The notes: a model not told the origin generated them from the letters alone. 64,000 nucleotides of DNA from Brevibacillus panacihumi (GCF_003710985.1 NZ_RHHT01000015.1:62001-126000), one strand, 5' to 3'; positions 26,524-35,968 are shown, counted from the first letter of the stretch. Translations and numbers: made by a program.

Positions 26524-27515
26524 CGGATGCCCTGTTGGATGTAAAGGAATTAAAGGTGTATTTTCCCGTAGGCAGCGGAATTTTCCGGAGGCACAGCCAT
26601 TTCGTCAAGGCGGTTGACGATATTTCGTTTCGCGTGCAAAAAGGCGAAACCTTGGGTATTGTCGGCGAAAGCGGATGTGGAAAATCGACGATGGGCAGAA
26701 GCATTCTGCGACTGATCGAACCTACTTCCGGCTCAGTCAAATTCAAAGGGCATGAAGTGACAGCGTTGACGAAAAGCGAGCTGAGGAGATTACGCGCAGA
26801 CATTCAGATCGTTTTTCAAGACCCGTACGCTTCTCTCAACCCCCAATTGACGATAGAGTCGATTCTGGGAGAAGCGCTCTCCACGCATCAGATCGGAAAC
26901 AATGCGAAAGAGCGCAAGGAAATGGTAGCGGAGCTGTTGAACAACGTCGGCTTAAGTCCCAGGCACGCGGGGCGCTACCCCCATGAATTCAGCGGCGGAC
27001 AGCGGCAACGGATCGGAATCGCGCGGGCCATCGCTGTCAATCCTGCCCTGATTATTGCGGATGAGCCAGTATCGGCATTGGATGTTTCCGTACAAGCGCA
27101 AATATTGAATCTGTTTCAGCATCTGAAAAAGACGTATGAGCTGACCTACATTTTCATCGCGCATGATTTAAGCGTAGTCAAACATGTCAGTGACCGGATT
27201 GGCGTGATGTACCTTGGAAAAATGGTAGAGCTGGCAGGGAAGAAGCAACTGTTCCAGAAGCCGCTGCATCCGTACACCCAAGCTCTCATGTCGGCCATAC
27301 CGTCTCTCGATCCGGATGTGAAAAGAGAGCGGATCATCTTGAAAGGAGACGTCCCCAGCCCGATCACGCCGCCGCAAGGATGTCATTTTCACCCGAGATG
27401 CCACTATCGTATAGAAGCCTGCGAGCATGTGAAACCGCGCCAGATCGAAGTGGAGCCTGGCCATTTTGTGAGCTGCCACCTATACGATACAACCGATAAC
27501 CTTACCGAGAAATGA
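26520..27515 (+). CDS. Peptide ABC transporter ATPase, DppF type (set 1)
   Basis: A 331-residue ATPase with Walker [33 protein letters not shown], the Walker B segment IIADEPVSALDVS and the C-terminal CHFHPRCHYRIEAC cluster. The DppF branch is recognised by the Tyr-Ala-Ser Q-loop. ATG 26520 overlaps the preceding stop (ATGA). It is followed after 9 bases by a PBP4-type gene, so the hydrolase is probably made together with the importer. Confidence 0.95.
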   Translation: MTDALLDVKELKVYFPVGSGIFRRHSHFVKAVDDISFRVQKGETLGIVGESGCGKSTMGRSILRLIEPTSGSVKFKGHEVTALTKSELRRLRADIQIVFQDPYASLNPQLTIESILGEALSTHQIGNNAKERKEMVAELLNNVGLSPRHAGRYPHEFSGGQRQRIGIARAIAVNPALIIADEPVSALDVSVQAQILNLFQHLKKTYELTYIFIAHDLSVVKHVSDRIGVMYLGKMVELAGKKQLFQKPLHPYTQALMSAIPSLDPDVKRERIILKGDVPSPITPPQGCHFHPRCHYRIEACEHVKPRQIEVEPGHFVSCHLYDTTDNLTEK

Positions 27516-27524
27516 GGAGAGCGC

Positions 27525-28937
27525 ATGGCAAAATCTTATGACGAAAGCACCATTCCATCTCTGCAGGATCAATTGGATGGGATCATCTCCCGGGTCGAGC
27601 AGACAGGAGCTTCGATCGGAGTACTGATCAAATCCTTGGATCGTCCAGCGGACCAAGCGATCTTGTATCCCCATGACGCAGACAAATTGTTCACGCCTGC
27701 CTCCAACACCAAGATCTTGACCGTATTGACGGCTTTGCTGCGTCTCGGAGGAGAGTTCCGCTATCAGACCGAAGTAGCCTGCACAGGCGATTTGCGAGAG
27801 AATGGCGTGTTGAAAGGCGATCTGTACATAAAAGGGTACGGAGATCCGACCTTGCATACCGGTGAGCCGTTTCAGGTGCATGCGGGAGTTTCCCTCTCTG
27901 ATATCGTCGCTTCCATCCGGCAGAAGAACATCCGTGAAATCAACGGCAACATCGTGGTAGACGCATCTTATTTCGATGATCAACGCCTGGGAGACGGGTG
28001 GGCTTGGGATTATGAATCGGAGTATTACAGTGCCCAGACCAGCGCCCTTTCCGTGAATCGCGGAGTCGTTCAGGTGCATTATCGTCCGGGAGAGGCGCCG
28101 GGAGACAGAGTAGAGGTATCGCTCACACCCAAAACCAGCTATGTTCAGCTGCGTGTAGATGCCAAAACAGTCCCGGCTGGGGAGCCCAATACACTGCAAA
28201 TCGGCAGACAACGCGGTACCAATGAAATTTGTGTGTCGGGAAATCTGCCAGTTGCAGTGGAGGGCAGCCATTTTGTTACCGTCGATGATCCTGCGCTTTT
28301 GGTGGGAACGCTTCTGAAAGAATTGCTTGAGGAAGCGGGAGTGGTGCTCTCAGCCGCATGCCAGGTACAGCAGGGAATCGTGCCTGATCAAAGCGATCAG
28401 ATCGCTTTGTGCGAATCGGCTCCTTTGAAGGAGATCGTCAAGCATTTGAACAAGACAAGCGACAACCACTACGCCGAAATGCTGTTGAAGACGATGGGCG
28501 CAATTCTGAAAGGGGAAGGAAGTGCCCAGGCAGGCATCCAGGTCGTCAGGGAGACGTTGCAGGAGCTGGGCGTCGACAGCAGATATGAATTGCGCGACGG
28601 GTCCGGCCTGAGTCCTTACAATCTCATCTCGCCCAGGCAAGTCCTGACTGTGCTGGAGGCGATGATGGATACATCGGAGTATGAAAATCTCCTTCATTCC
28701 TTCCCGATCATAGGTGTGGACGGCACGCTGGAATCACGCCTGAAGGACCATCCTCTTTGCGGCCAGGTGAAAGCAAAGACGGGTTCCTTGGTGTCCGTGA
28801 GCAGTTTATCGGGATACGCGACCCTTCCATCAGGGGAGAGAGTGGTGTTTTCCATCCTGGGCAATCGCTATCCCGGAGATACCGATTATTTGAAGGAACA
28901 GGAAGACAGGATTCTGCAAGCATTGGCAGCTTTTTAA
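27525..28937 (+). CDS. dacB: PBP4-type D-Ala-D-Ala carboxypeptidase/endopeptidase without a signal peptide
   Basis: A 470-residue S13-family protein. The three penicillin-binding motifs are intact: SNTK at 60-63, SDN at 312-314 and KTG at 418-420, with the large domain insertion between the first two that is typical of PBP4/DacB. Family members remove the terminal D-Ala from, or cut cross-links in, murein peptides. The odd point is the N-terminus, MAKSYDESTIPSL, which is hydrophilic, with no signal peptide or membrane anchor in frame upstream. It therefore probably works in the cytosol on imported peptides. GAGGAGAG precedes the ATG, and the gene is last in the first dpp operon. Confidence 0.9.
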   Translation: MAKSYDESTIPSLQDQLDGIISRVEQTGASIGVLIKSLDRPADQAILYPHDADKLFTPASNTKILTVLTALLRLGGEFRYQTEVACTGDLRENGVLKGDLYIKGYGDPTLHTGEPFQVHAGVSLSDIVASIRQKNIREINGNIVVDASYFDDQRLGDGWAWDYESEYYSAQTSALSVNRGVVQVHYRPGEAPGDRVEVSLTPKTSYVQLRVDAKTVPAGEPNTLQIGRQRGTNEICVSGNLPVAVEGSHFVTVDDPALLVGTLLKELLEEAGVVLSAACQVQQGIVPDQSDQIALCESAPLKEIVKHLNKTSDNHYAEMLLKTMGAILKGEGSAQAGIQVVRETLQELGVDSRYELRDGSGLSPYNLISPRQVLTVLEAMMDTSEYENLLHSFPIIGVDGTLESRLKDHPLCGQVKAKTGSLVSVSSLSGYATLPSGERVVFSILGNRYPGDTDYLKEQEDRILQALAAF

Positions 28938-28944
28938 AAGAACA

Positions 28945-28996
28945 GCCTATCGACCCGAGGACTAAGTCTTGGGGAAGATAGGTTTTTTATTTTTTA
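28945..28996 (+). terminator. Terminator of the first dpp operon
   Basis: CCTATC (28946-28951) pairs with GATAGG (28977-28982), with inner CCC/GGG and GACT/AGTC pairing, and is followed by TTTTTTATTTTTT. It closes the set 1 operon before the promoter at 29017. Confidence 0.88.
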
Positions 28997-29016
28997 AACT
29001 TTTCAGAAAACTGCTA

Positions 29017-29063
29017 TTGATAAACGGCGGAATTGGGCATATAATCCAACTAGAGTTATAACT
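29017..29063 (+). promoter_or_regulatory. Promoter and palindromic site ahead of the M81 peptidase
   Basis: TTGATA (29017-29022) and TATAAT (29040-29045) are 17 bases apart, an excellent sigma-A match. The 10-bp palindrome AGTTATAACT (29054-29063) lies at the expected start point and is a candidate operator, perhaps for the RpiR regulator encoded two genes on. Confidence 0.75.
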
Positions 29064-29135
29064 TCAAAAATCGGCAAATGATAAAGTCTAAACTTCACGA
29101 TGATCTGATTTTGAAAAATCGGAGGGTGAGCGAGC

Positions 29136-30605
29136 ATGAAAATTGTCATTGCGGAGGTCATGCACGAGACCAACACGTTCTCAAACGTCCCTACGACGCG
29201 GGATTTGTTTGAGCTGTGGGAATGGGCCAAGGGAGAAGAAATTGTAAGCGCTCACAGAGGGGTGAGGGATTTTCTGGGGGGAATGGTCGATGCAGCGGAA
29301 GAGCGCGGCATCGAGGTAGTCGGGGCGTTCGCCGCCAGTGCCTATCCCGCGGGAACCATCACCAGGGAAACCTACGAGGCTTTGCGTGATGAGCTCTTGT
29401 CTGGAATCACAGCAGCAGGGAGTGCAGATGCCATCTGCCTGTCGCTGCACGGAGCAGGGGTAGCAGAGGGGATCGACGATCTGGAAGGAGCTCTGCTGAA
29501 GGCTGTCCGCCAACAGGTAGGCTATGAGATTCCGCTCGTCGTGACACTGGATCTGCACGGCAATATCACGGATCAGATGATTGCGGAGGCCGACATCCTG
29601 CTAGGGGTTCATCTCTATCCGCATACGGACTGCTACGAGCGGGGGAAGGAAGCCGTGGAGCTGGCGGAAAAAATGGTGAAGGGAACGCTGGTCCCACGGA
29701 TGTATCGAGCAAAATTGCCGCTGATCGTGCCGACCTCTACCACCAATATTTCTCCGGCAAAAGACATCAACGAGGTCTGCTACCAATGGGAGCAAAAGCC
29801 AGGCGTCGTGGATTGCGCGTTCTTCCACGGCTTCCCTTACACCGATATTCCAGAACTTGGCGTTACGGTGGTGGCCGTAACGAACAATGATGAGAAGCTG
29901 GCGCAGCAGGCTGCTGAAGATGTGGCGCGGGTCATCTGGGAAAAGCGCGAGGAGTTTTCCCTGGACATTCTCTCACCCCAGGAGGGGCTGGAGCTGGCAA
30001 AGGCTGCGACGGCCTATCCAGTCGTCATCAATGAAACCTCTGACAATCCAGGGGGTGGAACTCCGGGAGACGGAACCTATCTGCTCCGCGCCATGCTGGA
30101 GGCCGATCTTGAGGACGCCTGCTTCGGCTTTATCTACGATCCGGAAGTAGCAGCACTGGCTCACGAGAGTGGGGTAGGTTCCACCATCCAGGTCAGACTG
30201 GGAGGCAAGACCGATCAGCTTCACGGTGCCCCGATCGAGCTTACCGCGTATGTCAAAGCACTGACAGACGGTTCGTTTATCACCTCCTCGCCGATGGGCA
30301 AAGGATCTCCTGTCCATCTCGGCAAATCGGCGCGTCTGCAAGCCAATGGCGTGGATATCCTCGTCTGCTCGGTCAAAACGCAGGTGCTGGATGAACAAGT
30401 CTTCCTCCTGCATGGCATTGATGTGAATAAGTACAAAATCGTCTCCCTGAAGTCCAGCCAACACTTCCGCGCCAGCTTCGAGCCGATCGCTGCGCAGATC
30501 ATCACCGTAGATTCGCCAGGGCTGACTACTTTGCAGTTCGCGTCCTTTGACTACAAACGCTTGAACAGGCCCGTCTATCCGCTTGATAGCGTCTCACTGC
30601 CTTAG
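29136..30605 (+). CDS. M81-family metallopeptidase (MlrC type)
   Basis: A 489-residue MlrC-like zinc protein. Likely metal ligands are in the N-terminal MHETNTF and in VTLDLHGN and PHTDCYERG; the C-terminal MlrC domain has the NETSDNPGGGTPGDGT motif. MlrC, the best-known member, breaks the linear D-residue peptide left by microcystin opening. No signal peptide is present, so it acts in the cytosol. The operon context of peptide importers, an M55 D-aminopeptidase and a D-to-L racemase supports a role on D-residue peptides. The ATG is preceded by GGAGGG. It opens the second operon. Confidence 0.88.
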   Translation: MKIVIAEVMHETNTFSNVPTTRDLFELWEWAKGEEIVSAHRGVRDFLGGMVDAAEERGIEVVGAFAASAYPAGTITRETYEALRDELLSGITAAGSADAICLSLHGAGVAEGIDDLEGALLKAVRQQVGYEIPLVVTLDLHGNITDQMIAEADILLGVHLYPHTDCYERGKEAVELAEKMVKGTLVPRMYRAKLPLIVPTSTTNISPAKDINEVCYQWEQKPGVVDCAFFHGFPYTDIPELGVTVVAVTNNDEKLAQQAAEDVARVIWEKREEFSLDILSPQEGLELAKAATAYPVVINETSDNPGGGTPGDGTYLLRAMLEADLEDACFGFIYDPEVAALAHESGVGSTIQVRLGGKTDQLHGAPIELTAYVKALTDGSFITSSPMGKGSPVHLGKSARLQANGVDILVCSVKTQVLDEQVFLLHGIDVNKYKIVSLKSSQHFRASFEPIAAQIITVDSPGLTTLQFASFDYKRLNRPVYPLDSVSLP

Positions 30606-30641
30606 ACGGACGAGCCAACATTCTAGAAAATAGGTGATTTG

Positions 30642-31511
30642 ATGGAGAGCATGCAAGACAGAATTCGCAAATCATACGAACAATTAACCAACCAGCAAAA
30701 AACAGTCGCAAAATACCTACTCGATGAACCGAATCAGGTTGCTCTTCATCCGGCAAAAGTCATCGGGTCCTTGACCGGGACCAGTGAAACAACCGTTATC
30801 CGTCTCTGCTACTCGCTGGGTTACTCGGGGTACAGCGAACTGCAAAACGAGATCCGCCAGTCTTTGTTGTTCCCCGTGATACGCGAAAATGTAGTGCAGA
30901 CCTTTCACGACTCGGCTTATGAATTCCAGGATAGCGATGATGTGATTTCCTTTACGATGGAGCAAGATCTAGCCTTTATCCGCAAAACCTTGGCCGACCT
31001 GGATCGGCGCGTCTTTGACCAGGCGATCCAGGCGATTCTTGCAGCGCGAAAGATCGTCGTTCTCGGAGGCCGCACCAGCTACGCTCCTGCCTATTGGCTG
31101 TCCTATGCCCTAAATATCGTCAAGGGCGATACCCATCTCTACAGGGGACAGATGGATGACGCCAATTACCTGATCTCGGAAGCGGATGAGGGGTGGCTGG
31201 TGATCGTTCTCTATTTTCCGCGGTATTTGCAGGACACCTTGTTTTTTGCCAAGGCTGCCAAAGAAAAAGGAGCTACCGTCTTAGGCGTTACCGACCATGA
31301 TTTGTCTCCAATCGGCCCTGTCGCAGATGTTCTGCTGAAGGTCTCCACTCCTTCCCCGGCCACACTAAAAGGGATGTCCGCTATTTTCACGCTGCTGAAT
31401 GCCGTAGTGAGCGGTGTCGCGCAGATGGATCGGGAACAGGTGCAGAAACGAATCAAGCGGTACGATCAGACGAGCGAGCAATTTTATCCGTTTGTTCAAC
31501 AAAAAGAGTAA
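30642..31511 (+). CDS. RpiR/MurR-family transcriptional regulator
   Basis: A 289-residue regulator. The N-terminal HTH_6 domain (QQKTVAKYLLDEPNQVALHPAKVIG, then TSETTVIRLCYSLGYSGYSEL) is typical of RpiR. The C-terminal SIS domain (about residues 125-260) usually binds phosphosugars; MurR of E. coli senses MurNAc-6-phosphate. This fits an operon tied to murein fragments, although some relatives next to peptide importers may sense other ligands. ATG 30642 lies 4 bases after TAGGTGAT, so the site is only moderate. It lies inside the operon it probably controls. Confidence 0.88.
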   Translation: MESMQDRIRKSYEQLTNQQKTVAKYLLDEPNQVALHPAKVIGSLTGTSETTVIRLCYSLGYSGYSELQNEIRQSLLFPVIRENVVQTFHDSAYEFQDSDDVISFTMEQDLAFIRKTLADLDRRVFDQAIQAILAARKIVVLGGRTSYAPAYWLSYALNIVKGDTHLYRGQMDDANYLISEADEGWLVIVLYFPRYLQDTLFFAKAAKEKGATVLGVTDHDLSPIGPVADVLLKVSTPSPATLKGMSAIFTLLNAVVSGVAQMDREQVQKRIKRYDQTSEQFYPFVQQKE

Positions 31512-31539
31512 GATCATTCAGGGCAAGGGGGCGTATGGC

Positions 31540-33150
31540 ATGATGAAATGGAGAAGTTTGGCACCGATCGGACTTGGCATGGCGTTGTTGTTGGCAGCCT
31601 GTTCTTCCAACACGAGTGTCAGCCAGAACAATTCTTCGACACCGCAGCAGCCGGCCGCAGCTACAGAAGGAGGGACGCTCGTCGTGGCTGCCCCGGTGGA
31701 GCCGGATACACTGGACTCCCAAAAATCCACCTGGCTGGACAATACCAACAGTCAAAGCTATGATTCCTTCCTCAGCCGCGACATGCAGGGTAAACTGGTC
31801 CCGCACCTGGCAGAGTCGTGGGAAGTATCCGATGACGGGAAAGTATGGACCTTGAAGCTGCGTCAGGATGTGAAGTTTCATTCCGGTGCCCCGTTGACAG
31901 CAGAAGCGGCCAAGGCATCCATCGAACGCTTCGCCGAAATCTCACCGGTGAAAGATTTGGCAGGCCCCATCGAAAAAGTCGAAGCAGCCGACGCGCATAC
32001 GGTGAAGGTTACTTTCAAGGAACCGTTTGCCCCGTTTGCCAACATGCTCCTCGGAACCTTCATCACGCCACTGGACCCCGAGCGCCTGAAGGAAAAAGGA
32101 GACCAATTCGGAGAAGCGCCCTCGGCCACAGGACCGTTCATGAACCCGGAAATCAAGCGCGGCGCGTCAGTCACCTATGTGAAAAATCCGGATTATAAAT
32201 GGGGCCATGTGTATGCGGACAATCCGGGTGCGCCGTATGTGGATAAAATCATGTTCCGCTTCCTGAAAGACGATGATACCCGAATCCTCGAGTTCAAAAA
32301 AGGCACCATTCATGTCTTGCAAGAAGTCCCCACTACGTATGTTCCGGAATTGCAAGCGATACCCGGCGTCAAAATCGAAACCAATATGGAGCAGGGCATG
32401 AAGTATTTGGGCTTTAACAACAAAAAGGACGTTTTCAAGGATGTCCGCGTCAAGCAGGCGATTGCCATGGCTGTCGACCGGGAACCTATCGTCCAGTATG
32501 CGTTGTCTGGATTTGCCAAGCCGATCTTCGGACCGCTGCCGCCAACCATTCCGGGACACAGCGAAAAAATCGAGAACATGGCCAAAGAAATGTACGGCTA
32601 CAACGTAGAAAAAGCAAAACAGCTCCTGGCAGAGGCAGGCTATACAGACAGCAATGGCGACGGAATTGTGGAAAAGGATGGCAAGCCTTTCTCCTTGGAA
32701 CTTCTATTAATGGATGATCCGGTCTTGCAACGCGTCGCGCAGATTCTGCAAAACCAGCTTAAGGAAATCGGCCTAGACATCAAGATCGCCGTCACGGATG
32801 CGGCGACAGTCAAGGATCGGGCCATCAAAGGAAATCATGAACTTTTCCTGCTCTATTTTGGATTGAATGATCCCGACATTCTCTTTTTGCTCATGGAGAC
32901 AAACAACTCCAAGCGTGTCCATTATTCCGATCCGAAGGTAGATGAGCTTTTGACCAAAGGACGCACCACTCTGAACGAGGAGGAGCGGATGAAAGTCTAT
33001 GAGGAAGCTATGGAGCTACTGGTGAAGAATCCACCGTGGGTGCCGTTGTATGTCACGGAATCGGTTACCGCAACACGCAACATCGAAGGGTACAAAATAA
33101 ATCCATTCACAGGCGATATCTTGTTTGGAGACATCAAGATCACCAAATAA
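31540..33150 (+). CDS. Peptide ABC transporter solute-binding lipoprotein (family 5, set 2)
   Basis: A 536-residue family 5 binding protein with a short lipoprotein signal (LLLAAC, Cys21) and a Ser/Asn/Gln-rich tether. EPDTLDSQKSTWLDN, LRQDVKFHSGAPLTAEA and VRVKQAIAMAVDREPI mark the family. It is a clear paralogue of the set 1 protein, sharing AVDREPIVQ-type and FGPLP segments, but diverged enough to suggest different ligands. AAGGGGG precedes the ATG. Confidence 0.93.
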   Translation: MMKWRSLAPIGLGMALLLAACSSNTSVSQNNSSTPQQPAAATEGGTLVVAAPVEPDTLDSQKSTWLDNTNSQSYDSFLSRDMQGKLVPHLAESWEVSDDGKVWTLKLRQDVKFHSGAPLTAEAAKASIERFAEISPVKDLAGPIEKVEAADAHTVKVTFKEPFAPFANMLLGTFITPLDPERLKEKGDQFGEAPSATGPFMNPEIKRGASVTYVKNPDYKWGHVYADNPGAPYVDKIMFRFLKDDDTRILEFKKGTIHVLQEVPTTYVPELQAIPGVKIETNMEQGMKYLGFNNKKDVFKDVRVKQAIAMAVDREPIVQYALSGFAKPIFGPLPPTIPGHSEKIENMAKEMYGYNVEKAKQLLAEAGYTDSNGDGIVEKDGKPFSLELLLMDDPVLQRVAQILQNQLKEIGLDIKIAVTDAATVKDRAIKGNHELFLLYFGLNDPDILFLLMETNNSKRVHYSDPKVDELLTKGRTTLNEEERMKVYEEAMELLVKNPPWVPLYVTESVTATRNIEGYKINPFTGDILFGDIKITK

Positions 33151-33167
33151 AAAGGGAGATGGGGCGT

Positions 33168-34088
33168 TTGCATCGATATCTATTTCGAAGACTGCTGTCG
33201 CTCTTGGGAACGCTGCTGGGCGTCACCATTCTCATCTTTCTGTTGGTACAACTGATTCCTGGGGACCCCGTGCAATATCTGCTCGGGGACTACCCCACGG
33301 AAGAGGCCATCGCTGCGATGAACGCCCAGCTCGGTCTGGACCAGCCCTGGATCATGCGCTATTTCAGTTTTCTCGGCAAGCTGCTGCAAGGCGATCTGGG
33401 GACGTCCTACATCACAGGGATAACGGTCTGGCAGGAGATTGAGGACCGGTTCCCGATCACACTTCAGCTTGCTTTGTACAGCATCATCCTGGCGACAGTG
33501 ATCGGCATAGTGGTCGGCATGATAGCAGCGGTGAAGCAGAATACGTGGGTGGACCGCCTCGTCGTCTTTTTTTCCTTGCTCGGAATTTCGGCGCCAGGCT
33601 TCTGGATCGCATTGTTTCTGATCTGGATTTTTGCATATCAGCTTTCGATTTTCCCCATATCCGGCTACGACGGATTCTATTCGCTGGTTCTCCCGTCGAT
33701 CACGCTTGCATTGGGTGGGGCAGGGATGATTGCCAGGATGACGCGATCAAGCATGCTGGATGTGATCAAGCAGGAATACATGCGGACCGCACAAGCCAAG
33801 GGCGCGCCGCGGACGTCGGTAATCCTGATGCACGGCTTGCAAAACGCCATCATTCCCGTCATGACTCTGATCGGACTGGAGTTTGGCTCCTTGTTGGCTG
33901 GAGCCATCGTGACCGAGACGGTTTTCTCTTTGCAGGGATTGGGCAGCCTGGCGATCGAAGCCATTGGCAAAAGGGATATGCCGACCATCCAGGGAATCGT
34001 GTTTTTCGCAGCCGTCCTGTTCGCCTTGACCAATCTCTTGGTCGATTTGTTGTACACCCTGTTCGATCCGCGGATTAAATACGAGTAG
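33168..34088 (+). CDS. Peptide ABC transporter permease, DppB type (set 2)
   Basis: A 306-residue permease highly similar to the set 1 protein (for example VQLIPGDPVQYLLGDYPT and VIKQEYMRTAQAKGA). TTG 33168 is preferred because GGGAG lies 9 bases upstream and the length then equals that of its paralogue; ATG 33159 would sit directly on the binding site. Six membrane segments and the EAA loop are present. Confidence 0.92.
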   Translation: MHRYLFRRLLSLLGTLLGVTILIFLLVQLIPGDPVQYLLGDYPTEEAIAAMNAQLGLDQPWIMRYFSFLGKLLQGDLGTSYITGITVWQEIEDRFPITLQLALYSIILATVIGIVVGMIAAVKQNTWVDRLVVFFSLLGISAPGFWIALFLIWIFAYQLSIFPISGYDGFYSLVLPSITLALGGAGMIARMTRSSMLDVIKQEYMRTAQAKGAPRTSVILMHGLQNAIIPVMTLIGLEFGSLLAGAIVTETVFSLQGLGSLAIEAIGKRDMPTIQGIVFFAAVLFALTNLLVDLLYTLFDPRIKYE

Positions 34089-34104
34089 GAAGGAGCGGGA
34101 AAAC

Positions 34105-35025
34105 ATGAATGGAAACGCGAGTCAACTTGAAATCGCAGATGAGAGCAGGACATCGTCTCCGAGTCGGGTTGCCGAAAATCAGGTGGCTCCTCCTCCGGTA
34201 TCCTACTGGCTGCAAGTGTTGAAGCGTCTGGCGCGCAACAAAACGGCGATGTTCGGCGCCGTGATCTTGCTTGTGTTTACGATCGGATGTGCCAGTGCGC
34301 CGCTGATTGCCCCATATCCGATTGATGAGATGAATTTCAAGGATCGGCTGATGGCTCCAGGTTCTGCACATCTTCTGGGGACGGATGACTTTGGCCGCGA
34401 CATCTTTTCCAGACTTTTATACGGAGGCCGCATCTCGCTGTTGACAGGATTGGTCACCGTAACCGTCGCGTCCTTGATCGGAGTTACCCTCGGCGTGATT
34501 GCTGGGTACTACCGCAAAGTGGAGCTCTACATCATGCAGGTGATGGATATTTTGCTTGCCTTGCCTGCCTTGCTGTTGGCAATCGCCATCATCGCGGTGC
34601 TGGGACCGGGTTTGACCAATGCCATGATTGCCATCGTCATCGCCGTAATCCCTTCCTATGTGCGGGTCGTCCGGGCCCAGGTCCTCTCCATTCGGGAAAA
34701 AGAGTACATCGAAGCCGTACGGGCATTGGGAATCCGCGACCGGGTCATTTTGGTGAAGCATATCCTGCCGAACATCTTGTCCCCCATCATCGTCTTGATG
34801 ACCTTGCAATTCGGCACCAGCATACTCGCTGCCGCAGCGCTCAGCTTTCTGGGTCTGGGGGCACAGCCGCCAGCGCCGGAGTGGGGGGCCATGGTCTACG
34901 TCGGCAAGGCATTTCTGGGGCAGGCATGGTGGATGTCTATCTTTCCCGGCTTGGCGATCATGCTGGTAGTCTTGGGCTTTAACCTTTTGGGCGATGGACT
35001 GCGCGATGCGTTGGATCCTAAATAA
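34105..35025 (+). CDS. Peptide ABC transporter permease, DppC type (set 2)
   Basis: A 306-residue permease with a hydrophilic leader of about 40 residues, the HLLGTDDFGRDIFSRLLYGGR motif and the EAA loop REKEYIEAVRALGIRDRVILVKH. It closely matches the set 1 DppC from the first membrane segment onward, including AALSFLGLGAQPP. GGAAGGAG precedes the ATG. It is followed by a class-A-like hydrolase gene rather than directly by the ATPases. Confidence 0.93.
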   Translation: MNGNASQLEIADESRTSSPSRVAENQVAPPPVSYWLQVLKRLARNKTAMFGAVILLVFTIGCASAPLIAPYPIDEMNFKDRLMAPGSAHLLGTDDFGRDIFSRLLYGGRISLLTGLVTVTVASLIGVTLGVIAGYYRKVELYIMQVMDILLALPALLLAIAIIAVLGPGLTNAMIAIVIAVIPSYVRVVRAQVLSIREKEYIEAVRALGIRDRVILVKHILPNILSPIIVLMTLQFGTSILAAAALSFLGLGAQPPAPEWGAMVYVGKAFLGQAWWMSIFPGLAIMLVVLGFNLLGDGLRDALDPK

Positions 35026-35052
35026 CCGTTGGGACAGAGAGGGGAACATATT

Positions 35053-35940
35053 ATGAACCTGCAGCAAAAGCTGGAGTCTGTATTGTCGGAAAGTTCAGGA
35101 ACCTTCGGGGTGGCTGTCAAGCATATGGGTACCGGTGAAGAGGCTCAGATTCGGGCCGAACAGTATTTTCAGATGGCCAGCACGTTCAAGGTGCCGATCC
35201 TGGCAGCTCTCTTTCGCGATGCGGATGCCGGCTTAGTCAGCCTGGAGCAGAGGTATCGTCTGAGCGAAGCGGATCTGGTCCCGGGCTCGGGGGTATTGAA
35301 GGAATTTCTTCCGGGGGCAGAGGTGGCTCTGAAGGACCTTGCGACACTGATGATCATCGTCAGCGACAACCTGGCTACGGACAAAGTGCTGGAGATCATC
35401 GGCAAGGAGCGAGTGGAGGCATACATGCGAGAGTTGGGCTTGACGCAAATCTCCATCAAGCACGATTGCTGGGAGCTGCTAAGCATCGGAGCGGGGATGG
35501 CCGGGGAGAAAAAAGGGGCTGAAGGCTTTCGGAAGCTGACGGAATCTTTTCAGACGTCGGGTTTTGATCCCGACAGCTTCATTTTCCAAGCGTCACCTGA
35601 AAACAATGTGGCGACACCGGCAGACATGGGCAGGTTGCTGGAGCTGATCGGCACGGGAAAATTGGCGTCTGAGCAAGCGTCCGATGGCGTGCTCGATATC
35701 ATGAAGCGGCAGCAATTGCGCAATCGCATCCCGTATCTGTTGCCGGATGAGACCATCATCGCCTGCAAATCCGGTACGGTCGGTCATGTGGTGAATGATG
35801 TCGGCATTGTCTATCTTTCCGATGACAAAGGGGCGTTTGCCATCGCAGTGCTTTCCTCCGGGAATCCTTCCGTCAAAGAGGGAGAGCGTGTGATTGCCCG
35901 TCTGGCCCAGACAGCCTATGAGCATTTCGTCCAGGAGTAA
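35053..35940 (+). CDS. Class A beta-lactamase-fold serine hydrolase, cytosolic and atypical
   Basis: A 295-residue protein with the class A layout: STFK at 43-46 (nucleophile Ser43), SDN at 104-106 and KSG at 239-241. Two features are unusual. There is no signal peptide, and I cannot find the ExxLN omega-loop motif that supplies the deacylating Glu166 of true enzymes; a longer insert (about 136-182) stands there instead. It is inserted between the permease and ATPase genes of the second importer. It is more likely a D-peptidase or amidase for imported peptides than a resistance enzyme. ATG 35053 is 8 bases after GAGAGGGG. Confidence 0.82.
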   Translation: MNLQQKLESVLSESSGTFGVAVKHMGTGEEAQIRAEQYFQMASTFKVPILAALFRDADAGLVSLEQRYRLSEADLVPGSGVLKEFLPGAEVALKDLATLMIIVSDNLATDKVLEIIGKERVEAYMRELGLTQISIKHDCWELLSIGAGMAGEKKGAEGFRKLTESFQTSGFDPDSFIFQASPENNVATPADMGRLLELIGTGKLASEQASDGVLDIMKRQQLRNRIPYLLPDETIIACKSGTVGHVVNDVGIVYLSDDKGAFAIAVLSSGNPSVKEGERVIARLAQTAYEHFVQE

Positions 35941-35968
35941 AGCAATCGCAAGGATAGGGGGCTGTACG

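Noticed and set aside
35053-35940. A beta-lactam resistance gene
   Set aside because: It has no signal peptide, no visible ExxLN motif and lies inside a peptide-import operon, so a resistance role is unlikely.
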